In this document: piece by piece, positions 26,999 to 35,024 of the stretch | Layout: each line of letters begins with the position of its first letter | Position numbering within the stretch: the stretch's first letter is position 1 | From: CADEED01 sp039931065 | GTDB taxonomy: Bacteria; Pseudomonadota; Gammaproteobacteria; Steroidobacterales; Steroidobacteraceae | Length of the DNA stretch: 64,000 bases | Direction: 5' to 3' | Assembly: GCA_039931065.1 (NCBI GenBank) | Contig: JBDTSP010000007.1 | Location: 122,470 to 186,469 of the forward strand | Program-made: the position numbers and the translations under genes | The notes under the pieces: generated by a model | Databases searched by the model: none | Seen by the model: only the letters and a program-made list of their open reading frames with translations | Told to the model about the DNA's origin: nothing

Positions 26999-27007
26999 AG
27001 GGGACAT
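26997..27007 (+). repeat. AAAGGGGACAT word overlapping the YecR-like stop codon
   Basis: This copy overlaps the last bases of the second YecR-like gene (stop TAA at 26996-26998) and lies 4 bases before the converging desaturase stop. No inverted arm is visible here, in contrast to 31521-31552 and 34115-34206. Confidence 0.6.
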
Positions 27008-27010
27008 TAA

Positions 27011-27940
27011 TCATCCGCCGACGAAGGTGATGCCTTTGCGCGGTGGCAACACATCCGGCGTCTGGATGTTCGATACCAGCCCTAACTTCTCGAGTCCGCG
27101 CAGAAACGCATAGCCGATATCGAGCTGGCCGGGATACAACCCATGCCGCGCGGACGCAGGGAACGCGTGGTGATTGTTGTGCCAGCTCTCTCCCATCGAC
27201 GGAATCGCCGCCCACGGCACGTTGTGCGCCTGCACGGCGCCGGTGTCGACCAGCCAGCTCTGCGGTCCATGCGTGTGGCAGATGTACCCCACGAACCAGT
27301 GCATCGACACGCCCGCGGTCACGCGCGCGCATATGCCCCAAACTACCCACGGGATTCCGCCGATTGCAAACAAAACCAGCGCAACCGGCAACTGCTGCAA
27401 CATCCAGTACCGCTGCAGGAACCGATAGAAAGGATCGTCCACGATGCCCGGGCCTGGATCGAATGCCGGCGGCTTCGCGAGCTCGAGTTTGCAATGCAGG
27501 TTCCACCAGCCATCCTTGATGAGCCCATGACCGTGCTTCAGGAACGGGTGGCAGTTGGGCTGGCGCTGCGCCCAGTCGCGAAAGTCATGCGACTGGATGA
27601 CCCAGAACGGCCCCTGCATTCCCACCAACGTGCCCGACCACACCAGCACCCGCTCGAACCACTTCGGGCATTGAAACGTGCGGTGAATGAGGCGCCGGTG
27701 GAAGCCGACCGAATGCCCGGTGCACATGGTCAGCTCGAGCAATACCAGAAAGACGGCGAAGGCGCCCCAGGTGAAATAGATAGGTCCGAGGATGAGCGTG
27801 GCGAGCAACATGCCGCCGTTCCAGAGGGAGCGGGCAGGATCCCAGGTGACCGTGCCGTCCATGGGGTCCGCGTCCGCGCCGATGGTCAGCGAATTGACTT
27901 TGTACGCGCCAGCGGCGGAGTCGTTGAGAGTGTTATCCAA
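27011..27940 (-). CDS. membrane fatty acid desaturase (acyl-CoA delta-9 type)
   Basis: A 309-residue integral membrane di-iron enzyme. The three histidine clusters are visible: 'TGHSVGFHRRLIHRTF' (HX4H), 'IQSHDFRDWAQRQPNCHPF', and 'GESWHNNHHAFPASARHGL' (HXXHH). Hydrophobic pairs flank them near residues 42-75 and 175-205. It should insert a cis double bond into acyl-CoA or lipid-bound acyl chains, changing membrane fluidity. The second box is altered from the usual HRxHH ('SHDFRDWAQRQ'), so the class of substrate is uncertain. Divergent from the paralogous lipoprotein at 28061. Confidence 0.85.
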   Translation of the reverse strand: MDNTLNDSAAGAYKVNSLTIGADADPMDGTVTWDPARSLWNGGMLLATLILGPIYFTWGAFAVFLVLLELTMCTGHSVGFHRRLIHRTFQCPKWFERVLVWSGTLVGMQGPFWVIQSHDFRDWAQRQPNCHPFLKHGHGLIKDGWWNLHCKLELAKPPAFDPGPGIVDDPFYRFLQRYWMLQQLPVALVLFAIGGIPWVVWGICARVTAGVSMHWFVGYICHTHGPQSWLVDTGAVQAHNVPWAAIPSMGESWHNNHHAFPASARHGLYPGQLDIGYAFLRGLEKLGLVSNIQTPDVLPPRKGITFVGG

Positions 27941-28060
27941 ACTTCAGCCTCGGTGTTACGTGAGATCGCAGTCGCGGCGCGCCGACATTCGCGCCAGAGC
28001 CGTTCGAATGCGAGCATTGCCCTGTAGCGGACGAATCATAACTAACTAACGAGGCCTCCC

Positions 28061-28759
28061 ATGTACCGGATCCTGCGCGCGGCACTGATTCTCACGGCGA
28101 CGGCGGCTGTTCTCGGCTGCAAACCGAAGGCACCAGACAGCGCCGATACCGCGCCCCCGGCAGGCACCTCCGCCGAGACCGCCGCCCCGGCTGCGCCGTC
28201 TGTGCCTAAGCTGCTCGAGGCCTGCCACCTCAAGATGACCGCGCCCGACGCGCAATCCTGGACCACTTTCTGGGACCCGGCCCGCCGCCGTACCGAAAGT
28301 GCGAACCCCAGCGGCGTGCGCAGCATCGCCTGGGCCAGCACGCCCGAGAAGGAGCTCGCGGACAAGGGCGGGTCCGCGCTCGACATCAACTGCGGCAACG
28401 ATGAATCGGAGGGCGTCCGCAAGATCATCATTTCGCTGAATTCTTTCGGTTCGACGGAGCAGGATGTTCCGATGGCCCCAGGGACTTATCCGATCGTGCC
28501 GAAATCGGGCAATTCCAAAGTGAAGCCCGGCACATTCATCGCAGGTTTCATTGGCTACGAGAAGAGCATGTTCCAACCGACCAGCGGCACATTGAAGATC
28601 GATCGGTTCGACAAGCAGCGGATCACAGGTTCATTCGTGATCGATGGGCATGAAATCCTGATGGGCAGCCGCCCATTTCATCTCGAGGGCACTTTCGACA
28701 TGCCCTGCCGCGACGGAATGCTGCAAGGCGACTGCCAGTCGAACGCGCAAGTCGACTGA
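28061..28759 (+). CDS. lipoprotein of a paralogous pair (copy 2)
   Basis: A 232-residue lipoprotein: signal 'MYRILRAALILTATAAVLGC' (Cys20) and a Pro/Ala-rich linker, then 'LEACHLKMTAPDAQSWTTFWDPARR', 'VRSIAWASTPEKELADKGG', 'LDINCGND', 'ISLNSFGSTEQDVPMAPGTYPIVPKSGN', 'SGTLKIDRFDKQRITGSFVIDGHEIL' and 'LEGTFDMPCRDGMLQGDCQ'. It parallels the gene at 25720 over its whole length; I judge the pair homologous by eye. Family unknown. The large TPR gene follows 58 bases downstream on the same strand. Confidence 0.8.
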   Translation: MYRILRAALILTATAAVLGCKPKAPDSADTAPPAGTSAETAAPAAPSVPKLLEACHLKMTAPDAQSWTTFWDPARRRTESANPSGVRSIAWASTPEKELADKGGSALDINCGNDESEGVRKIIISLNSFGSTEQDVPMAPGTYPIVPKSGNSKVKPGTFIAGFIGYEKSMFQPTSGTLKIDRFDKQRITGSFVIDGHEILMGSRPFHLEGTFDMPCRDGMLQGDCQSNAQVD

Positions 28760-28817
28760 AACGGGGACGCGCCTCGAGGACCTGTCGACCACCGGCACAG
28801 GAGTAAGCTGCAACGCG

Positions 28818-30761
28818 ATGTCCATCCTCGATCGCATCCTCGGCCGTGCGCCCACCGACGCTGCGCAGATCCACGCCCCGGTCCGACCGCCGAAGGTAAC
28901 GGAATTGCCGGCGACTGTGGTTGAGGCGTCGGCATCGTTGCAGCGGGTGACGAGCGAGGGAGTAGTTCGGGTCTACGACCAGTTCGGTCGCAAGGTCGAG
29001 ATCGGGCGCGAAGCGTGGCGCAAGGACGTGTTGCTGCCGAACCTCACGGCGAATCGCGATAACCCCGACGCCCTCTACGACCTCATCGTCGGCGCGCTGA
29101 ACGACGACTTCGCCACGGACGTGCTCGAAGCGGCGCGCCATCTGCACGATCACGACTCGAATCCGCAGCGCGGCGCCGCGCTTCTCGGCATCGTGCTCCT
29201 GCAACTGAAGGACGTTCCCGCCGCGCGCGAGGTGCTGGAGCGCGCGATCGCGAGGTACGGCGAGAACACCTATCTATTGGCCAACCTCGCGCGGGCGTTC
29301 GCGGCCGCGGGCGACGACGAACGCGCGCAGGCGCTGATCTGGCGCGCCCTGCAGCTCGACCCGAACGAAGAAACGTCCCTCAACTGGATGATCGCGACGG
29401 CGAACGCCAAGGGTGGCAGGGAGGCGGTGCTGGCGGCATACGCACGCGCTGCGGCGCTGCCGGGCAGCTGGCGCGCGCAGTTGTGGCTGGCGCGGTCCGC
29501 GCTGGAGTTCGGCCAGATCGATGAGGCGACGCGGCTCTACGAGGAAGCGCTGGGACGCGCCAAGCCCGTTCCGGCGGATCTGCTGATGCAGTTGAGCGGC
29601 GATCTCGGCAATCGCGGGCATACCGAGTTGCTGGTGCGCCTGACCCAGCCGCGCTTCGATCTCGCCGCGCACGGCCTTGCGGTGGGCAACAATCTGCTGC
29701 GTGCCTATGCCGATCTGGGCATGTTCGCCGAGGCGCGCAAACTGCTGGAGCAGCTCTACTCGCAGCAGCGCCCGGACTGGCGCGACCACCTCATTTTCTG
29801 GGAGCAGAAACTCGACGACGCGCAGAGGCGTTATGGCGAGGTCTCGGCGCCCCTCGATATCGTGTTGATGACGCTCGATCAGCCGGTGTGGGCGCGCGGC
29901 GTGCTCGGTTTCGATTCCGTGTTGCCGGCGAAGTCGCCATCCGTGCCGCGAGTTCACTTCTTCTGCGGCAGCGGCGAAGCGCCCGAGCAGGATCAGGCTG
30001 GCGGGAAAGTGGTTTCGCAGCCGACCAACGATCTCGGCCGCATCGCGCGTGCGTTGCCGATGTTCCTGGCCGAAGAGGTCTATCTACGTACCAGCGCGCG
30101 CACCGCTTTTCTGTTGCCGTGGATGAAGCAGGGCGGGTTCATCGTGTCGGCGCAGCCATGGACGCGGGCGTTTCTGCCGCCGGATGCTTCGCCGCCGGAG
30201 GCGATCGTCTACCTGCACGTCGATGCGCGTGCGACGCCATGGCGCCTCCTGGTGAGCATCGAGAAAGCAGGGGACGCGGCCGCGCCAGTGGCATTCGAGC
30301 AGCCTTTCCATCTCACGAACGCTGGCCACGATGTGTTGACCCTGCTTTACGATCTCATACCGCGACTGACCGACTTGTTAGGGTTGCGACGTGAAGAGTC
30401 CGCCGCAGCACTCGGAACGCCGCCGGCGGAATTGCTGCCAGGTTATCTCACCGCCATCGAGCAGGCGCTGGCCATTGCGCTGGCCGCGCGCCACGTCGGC
30501 AATGAAAGCTTCCTGCACCAGGAACGGTCGATCTTCGATCATCTTTTCGATGTCGCCCTGCACGGCGCGGAGCTGCTGCGCCCGCGCATGTTGCTGATCA
30601 ACGCGCTGGAAAACGAGACGCGGCGACGGCCGGATATCGCGCGCGAATATCTCGAGAAGTTGTCGCTCCTGCAGCAGCGGCATGTGTTGGCGCCGGGTGC
30701 GGGCAGTGAACTTGTCGCCAAGGGCGTGAAGACCGTCGTGGAAAAAGCGGGCTCGGGCTAG
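28818..30761 (+). CDS. large cytoplasmic tetratricopeptide-repeat protein
   Basis: A 647-residue protein without signal peptide. Residues ~90-340 hold TPR units ('GAALLGIVLLQLKDVPAAREVLERAIARYG', 'LANLARAFAAAGDDERAQALIWRALQLDP', 'LWLARSALEFGQIDEATRLYEEAL', 'LRAYADLGMFAEARKLLEQLY'). The C-terminal half is a different domain, with 'PSVPRVHFFCGSG', 'RAFLPPDASPPEAIVYLHVDARATPWRLLVSIEKAG' and helical 'LTAIEQALAIALAARHVGNESF'. I do not recognise that domain. The preceding gene is on the same strand. Role unknown; TPRs suggest a scaffold for a complex. Confidence 0.85.
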   Translation: MSILDRILGRAPTDAAQIHAPVRPPKVTELPATVVEASASLQRVTSEGVVRVYDQFGRKVEIGREAWRKDVLLPNLTANRDNPDALYDLIVGALNDDFATDVLEAARHLHDHDSNPQRGAALLGIVLLQLKDVPAAREVLERAIARYGENTYLLANLARAFAAAGDDERAQALIWRALQLDPNEETSLNWMIATANAKGGREAVLAAYARAAALPGSWRAQLWLARSALEFGQIDEATRLYEEALGRAKPVPADLLMQLSGDLGNRGHTELLVRLTQPRFDLAAHGLAVGNNLLRAYADLGMFAEARKLLEQLYSQQRPDWRDHLIFWEQKLDDAQRRYGEVSAPLDIVLMTLDQPVWARGVLGFDSVLPAKSPSVPRVHFFCGSGEAPEQDQAGGKVVSQPTNDLGRIARALPMFLAEEVYLRTSARTAFLLPWMKQGGFIVSAQPWTRAFLPPDASPPEAIVYLHVDARATPWRLLVSIEKAGDAAAPVAFEQPFHLTNAGHDVLTLLYDLIPRLTDLLGLRREESAAALGTPPAELLPGYLTAIEQALAIALAARHVGNESFLHQERSIFDHLFDVALHGAELLRPRMLLINALENETRRRPDIAREYLEKLSLLQQRHVLAPGAGSELVAKGVKTVVEKAGSG

Positions 30762-30832
30762 ATGAGTCGGCGCTCGTTGCCCGCCCGGATGCACTACAGT
30801 GCAGTCATGCCGAATTGTCCAATTGCGATGTC

Positions 30833-31516
30833 GTGAAGTCACTGCGCGAGGTGATCCGGCAGCTACCGCCGGGCGTGGAATTTCTGGTCGTCATCATGTG
30901 GGCGTTCGGCATGCCCATCTTCACGTCGATCCTGTCGCTTGGCCAACCGCAGGGTGCGGTGGTGTTCAACGACGCGGCGCTGATCGGAACCGTGGTTTTC
31001 GAATTGATGGTGGCGGCGGGCATCATCTGGTTCTTGCGCTTGCGCGACTGGTCGCTCGAGAAAGTGGGTCTGCGCGTCGACCTGCGCGGAACCGCGTGGG
31101 GCATCGCGCTGCTAGGCGTGTTTTACGCGTTGAGCGCCGCGGTCCAGTTGGCGGCCCATGTCTTGCCCATCGACATGAATGCGTTGGTTGCGCAGATGCC
31201 ACGCACCGACGGCGAGCTCAGCATGGAGCTCGTGTTCATCGTTTCGGTGGTGAACGGCATATTCGAAGAGGTCTTCGTCGTGGGCTACGCCATCACGGCG
31301 CTGCAACAGGCGCGCGGCATGTGGACCGCGATCAATGTGAGCACGGCCGTGCGGGTGATGTATCACCTCTATCAGGGGCCATTCGCGTTCCTGGCCATTG
31401 CGCCGATGGGGCTGCTGTTCGGTTACATCTATGCACGCACGCGGCAGTTGTGGCCGCTGATCGTGGCGCATGTGCTGCTCGACGTCGTCGGCCTGCTGTT
31501 CGGCCTGCAGAAATAA
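30833..31516 (+). CDS. CPBP-family intramembrane metalloprotease
   Basis: A ~227-residue membrane protein with about seven hydrophobic segments. The CPBP (Abi/CAAX protease-like) signature is 'GIFEEVFVVGYAITALQQARG' (the E-E pair with the usual arginine replaced by tyrosine), followed by 'RVMYHLYQGPFAFLAIAPMGLLFGYIYAR' (H) and 'LIVAHVLLDVVGLLFG' (H...D). The EE and two His residues would hold the catalytic zinc. The family cleaves prenylated or other membrane substrates in varied roles. A TTG at 30815 or the GTG at 30833 can start it; neither has a convincing ribosome-binding site. A hairpin follows the stop. Confidence 0.82.
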   Translation: MKSLREVIRQLPPGVEFLVVIMWAFGMPIFTSILSLGQPQGAVVFNDAALIGTVVFELMVAAGIIWFLRLRDWSLEKVGLRVDLRGTAWGIALLGVFYALSAAVQLAAHVLPIDMNALVAQMPRTDGELSMELVFIVSVVNGIFEEVFVVGYAITALQQARGMWTAINVSTAVRVMYHLYQGPFAFLAIAPMGLLFGYIYARTRQLWPLIVAHVLLDVVGLLFGLQK

Positions 31517-31520
31517 GAGT

Positions 31521-31552
31521 GGACGTGCCTATGAAATAGGCATGTCCCCTTT
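31521..31552. repeat. REP-like hairpin B with AAAGGGGACATGCCT (reverse orientation)
   Basis: GGACGTGCCTAT (31521-31532) pairs with ATAGGCATGTCC (31536-31547) over 12 bp with one wobble, loop GAA; CCTTT follows. It lies between the convergent CPBP and alpha/beta hydrolase genes. The segment AAAGGGGACATGCCT (reverse complement at 31538-31552) is identical to 34123-34137. Confidence 0.8.
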
Positions 31553-31556
31553 GGGA

Positions 31557-32408
31557 TCAGGCCACTTGCCGGGCGTGCAACTCGCGCACCACGCGCCGCG
31601 CTTCGCGCTGCCTCAGCAATTCCTGGTCGCGCACCCAGTCGAGCGCGTAGTTGGCCACTTCCTGCCAGCCGCTCTGGCCGACGATGAAGTGCGTGCGATC
31701 CGCGAATTCGTGGTACTCGGTCGTCGCGGTCGAACGGCGGTAAGCCCTGGCGTTCGCCTTGACCACCGACGGCGGTGAGACGTGGTCCGCGCCACCCGCG
31801 ATCATCAGCAGCGGCGCCCGGTTGTTCCGCCGCACGTTCACCGCGGTCTCCGCGAACGGGTTGAAATTCGCGAGCTCCGTCTGGAACAACACGTGATCCG
31901 GCCCCGGGACGGCGTAGCGCTGGTAGATGCGGAACGATTCCTCGCGCGTCGAGGTATTCATGAACGCGTAGTGAAACTGGTTCGGCGTGAGCGGTATGCA
32001 GCGATGGTTGTTGCGGGGATTGATGAGCTGCGGCGTGACCACGCGTATCGTGGAATAGGGAAGCGTCCATATGCCCTTTATCGGGGCCGATGCTATGGCC
32101 ACGCCGCAGGCGCCAAGTCCACGGTCTAACAATGCCTGAACCACGAGTCCGCCGAAGGAATGTCCGATGAGGATGGGCGGTTCTCCGAGCTCGAGCACCA
32201 CCTGTTCGTAGTGATCGATGATCTGCTTGATGCCGATCTGCGCGTACGACTCCGGAGTACGGCGTAATGCCCGGATATCGCGCTCCATCCCGGGCCAGCT
32301 CGGCGCATACACACTGTAACCGCGTTCGCAGTAGTGGTGCGCCCAGTATTCCCAGCTGAGTGGAGTCATCCACAACCCGTGAATCAGGACGATGTTGTTA
32401 GTACCCAT
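31557..32408 (-). CDS. alpha/beta hydrolase
   Basis: A 283-residue soluble hydrolase without signal peptide. It has the oxyanion/start motif 'NIVLIHGLWMTPLSWEYWAHHY', the nucleophile elbow 'PILIGHSFGGLVVQALL' (Ser in GHSFGG), the acid segment 'APLLMIAGGADHVSPPSVVKA' and 'YHEFADRTHFIVGQSGW' with the catalytic His. The order and spacing fit an esterase/lipase of the alpha/beta-hydrolase superfamily; substrate unknown. The start at 32408 (MGTNNIVL) is preferred; an ATG four codons upstream adds MERF. The region ahead of it is non-coding. Confidence 0.88.
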   Translation of the reverse strand: MGTNNIVLIHGLWMTPLSWEYWAHHYCERGYSVYAPSWPGMERDIRALRRTPESYAQIGIKQIIDHYEQVVLELGEPPILIGHSFGGLVVQALLDRGLGACGVAIASAPIKGIWTLPYSTIRVVTPQLINPRNNHRCIPLTPNQFHYAFMNTSTREESFRIYQRYAVPGPDHVLFQTELANFNPFAETAVNVRRNNRAPLLMIAGGADHVSPPSVVKANARAYRRSTATTEYHEFADRTHFIVGQSGWQEVANYALDWVRDQELLRQREARRVVRELHARQVA

Positions 32409-32728
32409 GAACCTCTCCACAACAGGTTGCGAAAATTACGCAATGTCATGTCGTTGTCCAGCGACCGCGCGCAGTAGTTGTACCTAGTGAGAGTGAAAGT
32501 ACGATCGGCTTCACAATACGTCTTCACGTGGTTACGGGGAATCCTTAAGCAGGAGATCGAGCGCGTCGAAAGTTGTTAGGCATGCAGAGCGCGGCGGTGA
32601 TGCTGGATGGCGCCGGAATTTTGACGAAGTGCTGTTTTGCCGGAAGATTCCGACATCGGCATCGGCCGGCCCGGCGCCTCGAGAGTCGAGGTATTGCGGA
32701 ATGGACGCTCCGCGTTAATCTTGGCTGC
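32409..32728. other. non-coding divergent region (320 bp)
   Basis: Sits between the alpha/beta hydrolase (leftward) and the thioredoxin-like gene (rightward). The half near the hydrolase is unusually AT-rich for this window (positions ~32430-32530) and may hold its promoter. It contains one CTAACAA heptamer at about 32573. Open frames through the rest are not protein-like. Confidence 0.5.
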
Positions 32729-33043
32729 ATGGATGAGGAACCCACCCGCGAGCAGGTCGATGCCTTCACCGCTGCCACCGTGCTGGAATTCGGCGCGACC
32801 TGGTGCGGCTACTGCCAGGCGGCCCAGGCCGACATCGCGGCCGTCATGAAAAACCACCCGGCCGTGCGCCACATCAAGGTGGAAGACGGCAAGGGCCGTC
32901 CGCTGGGAAGGTCATTCCGTGTCAAGTTATGGCCGACGCTCATCTACCTCGAGCAGGGTCTGGAGCGGGGCCGGGTGGTGCGGCCGGGCAGCGGCGCGGA
33001 AATCGAGGCGATTTTTACGCCGGCGGCTTCGGCCGGCGCTTGA
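32729..33043 (+). CDS. thioredoxin-family protein
   Basis: A 104-residue single-domain protein. The active site is 'LEFGATWCGYCQAAQADIAAVM' (CGYC), and the cis-proline region 'RVKLWPTLIYLEQGLERGRVVRPGS' is present. It lacks a signal peptide and so should act in the cytoplasm as a disulphide reductant or redox carrier for an unknown partner. Start at ATG 32729 (MDEEPTREQ); the frame is open for over 50 codons upstream without meaning. Next gene on the same strand is 120 bases on. Confidence 0.9.
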   Translation: MDEEPTREQVDAFTAATVLEFGATWCGYCQAAQADIAAVMKNHPAVRHIKVEDGKGRPLGRSFRVKLWPTLIYLEQGLERGRVVRPGSGAEIEAIFTPAASAGA

Positions 33044-33166
33044 ATCAGGCGTAAATCAGCGGCGAGTCAGCCTCCGGCCATTGGCTTGGGAGGTGGGCGC
33101 GATGACAGTGGCGATGCCGCCAAATCGCTGGCCGTAAGGCGCTGGGATTCGTTATGGTGCAGCCGC

Positions 33167-34114
33167 ATGTTGCGAACCCCGGCCAGCTTGCGTGGGTGGT
33201 TCGTGGTTGTGACGCTCTTCATGGGCGTCACAACCGCGCAAAACCTCCATGACGCGGACGAATCCGCTTATACGCCCTCGACCCTGTCGAAGATCATGGG
33301 CGGCGCGGCGCGTTCGCAGAACGATGAGGCCGAACTCGCGCCTCCCGATCAGTGGTTTACGACGAACGCCAACTTCACCGGCCGAAAGCGGGCGCCGTCG
33401 GGGCGGTATCGGCCGCTCATCGGTGCCTGGATCAGCAGCCGCGGGATGGATCCGTCACTCATCGACATGATGTTCGGCGGCGAGTTGCCGGAGCTCGAGT
33501 TCGAGCAGGGCGGCAAGAAACACTGGGTGCTCGCCGGGTTGCCGGGCGGACTCGGCTTCGACGTCTATCCACCCGGGCAGAAGCTGACTATCTACCTGCA
33601 GAAGCTTGGGTTCGCATCGGGCACGCCGGTGGCGGTGTTGACGTTGGTAAAGCTGCCGACCGGCGTGACCTCGACCACCGTGTCGAAGGGCGGGCCGCGA
33701 ATGCGCAATACCCGCATGGGAGAGGGCGCGCGCCGCCAGGAGGGTGTCTATCGGAGCGGCTCCGCGACGTTCACCTATGCGGGGCGGGAGTACACGCTTG
33801 CGCTGGATCTTGCCGGACGGCATTCGATCGCGCCGGGGTTGTACCGGTACGAGAACGGCGTGCGCACCGCGCTGCTGGAATATGGTGGCAGTGATGCGCG
33901 GTACCTGCTGCTGCGAGTGCCGGTGGAGGAGAGTGGTGCGACCGGAGAGGTGGTTCCCTATCTGGTTTTGAACGGCCGAATCGTGCCGCCCATTGATGTG
34001 GCCGCGTGCACGGTGAACGTGGAGCAGGTTGCGAAGGCGGGTACGCGTGGCGCTGTGGACTGCGGCGGCGCGGGAAGGTCGGTGTTGACGAAGCTGCACT
34101 TCACCGCGGAGTGA
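33167..34114 (+). CDS. exported hypothetical protein
   Basis: A 315-residue protein beginning with a hydrophobic signal (LRGWFVVVTLFMGVTTAQ) and no cysteine at the site, so probably secreted or periplasmic. The mature part is beta-rich, with 'GGKKHWVLAGLPGGLGFDVYPPGQKLTIYLQKLGFASGTPVAVLTLVKL' and later 'SATFTYAGREYTLALDLAGRHSIAPGLYRYENGVRTALLEYG'. Two cysteines near the end ('VAACTVN', 'VDCGGAG') may pair. The N-terminal segment '...IMGGAARSQNDEAELAPPDQW' is polar. No family recognised. Its stop TGA is directly followed by the long hairpin. Confidence 0.8.
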   Translation: MLRTPASLRGWFVVVTLFMGVTTAQNLHDADESAYTPSTLSKIMGGAARSQNDEAELAPPDQWFTTNANFTGRKRAPSGRYRPLIGAWISSRGMDPSLIDMMFGGELPELEFEQGGKKHWVLAGLPGGLGFDVYPPGQKLTIYLQKLGFASGTPVAVLTLVKLPTGVTSTTVSKGGPRMRNTRMGEGARRQEGVYRSGSATFTYAGREYTLALDLAGRHSIAPGLYRYENGVRTALLEYGGSDARYLLLRVPVEESGATGEVVPYLVLNGRIVPPIDVAACTVNVEQVAKAGTRGAVDCGGAGRSVLTKLHFTAE

Positions 34115-34206
34115 AAGGCCTGAAAGGGGACATGCCTGTCTATTGGCGAAGGTTCCGGTTGACGAACCAACTTCCCAATAAACAGGCATATCCCCTTTTA
34201 GGCCTT
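34115..34206. repeat. long imperfect inverted repeat filling a convergent gene junction
   Basis: Arms of 32 bases (34115-34146 and 34175-34206) pair except for about four positions. Each arm carries the AAAGGGGACATGCCTGT... core (or its GATATGCCT variant). The inner 28 bases contain a smaller imperfect pairing (GGTT...AACC). The element starts immediately after the stop of the exported protein and its last base is part of the stop codon of the zinc-ribbon gene, so it is exactly the junction. It may be a bidirectional terminator or a REP/MITE-type element. Confidence 0.9.
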
Positions 34207-34457
34207 CAAGACGGGTTGGCTTTCCAGCCGCGCGGTTTGCGGTTGAATGCGATCTCCACCGCGACGCTGCGCGATTCGCATTTCGAGCAGCGCAAACGCA
34301 TGCAAGCCTGCTTGAGCGTGACGTTCCAGCCGAGGATGTTAGCCAGCGTGCGCGGGTCCATCTCGCGCTCGTGCGAGCACTGACGGCACTTCACGCAAAT
34401 CACGTAACACCCTGAGTGATCTGAAAGTTTGTCTATGGAACTGGCGGGCAACGGCAT
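34206..34457 (-). CDS. small zinc-ribbon protein
   Basis: An 83-residue protein with two CxxC pairs: 'CVKCRQCSHEREMDPRTLANILGW' and 'KQACMRLRCSKCESRSVAVEIAF'. The pairs are about 35 residues apart, as in a zinc ribbon or treble-clef-like fold, with 'DPRTLANILG' as the intervening helix. Small proteins of this layout are common in Proteobacteria and of unknown role; nucleic-acid binding is a guess. The first ~20 residues are variable. The stop codon overlaps the last base of the hairpin at 34115-34206. Confidence 0.75.
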   Translation of the reverse strand: MPLPASSIDKLSDHSGCYVICVKCRQCSHEREMDPRTLANILGWNVTLKQACMRLRCSKCESRSVAVEIAFNRKPRGWKANPS

Positions 34458-34560
34458 ACGCCGATTTTTCCCCGACGCGGGTACGGGCGTCCATCCAGCC
34501 CCGGCGCGCTCGCCCCCCTGTATGCACCTTGGGTTCGCCTGCTAATCTCGCTCCAATCCC

Positions 34561-35010
34561 ATGAAAACAACCATCGAACGCTGTGCATCGCTCGACCAAC
34601 CCGGCTGGCTTGCGATGCGTGTCGCGCTGTGGGCGGATGCCACGACCGACGATCATCGCGGCTACATGGCCATCTCGCTGGCGCAACCCGAGCGGTTTCT
34701 GCAACTGATGATGTACGACGAAAAGCATCAGCCGATCGGATTCATAGAAGGCTCGATCCGCGGGGACTACGTGAATGGCACGGAGACTTCGCCGGTGGGT
34801 TTCATCGAGGGCGTCTACGTGGTGCCGGGATGGCGCCGAAAAGGCGTCGCTCGGCAATTGTTCGCAGCGATCGGCGACTGGGCGCGGGCGCGCGGGTGCC
34901 GCGAGTTGGCGTCGGATGCGTTGCTGGCTAACGAAGCGAGCCAGCGCGCGCATCGCGCGTTGGGATTCGAAGAAACCGAACGCGTGGTTTATTTCCGCCG
35001 ACTACTCTGA
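34561..35010 (+). CDS. AAC(6')-I-like aminoglycoside N-acetyltransferase
   Basis: A 149-residue GNAT protein with the features of the AAC(6')-I group: 'RVALWADATTDDHRGYMA', 'IGFIEGSIRGDYVNGTETSPVGFIEGVYVVPGWRRKGVARQL', 'WARARGCRELASDALLANEASQRAHRALGFEETERVVYF'. The 'DYVNG...SPV.F.EG.YV.P..R..GVA' stretch and 'GFEETERV' ending are close, by memory, to chromosomal AAC(6') enzymes such as AAC(6')-Iaa/Iy of enterobacteria. Such genes are often chromosomal, giving little or no resistance without strong expression. Its position among unrelated genes argues for a resident function. No resistance phenotype can be concluded. Confidence 0.85.
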   Translation: MKTTIERCASLDQPGWLAMRVALWADATTDDHRGYMAISLAQPERFLQLMMYDEKHQPIGFIEGSIRGDYVNGTETSPVGFIEGVYVVPGWRRKGVARQLFAAIGDWARARGCRELASDALLANEASQRAHRALGFEETERVVYFRRLL

Positions 35011-35024
35011 AAAAGTCGCCTTTT

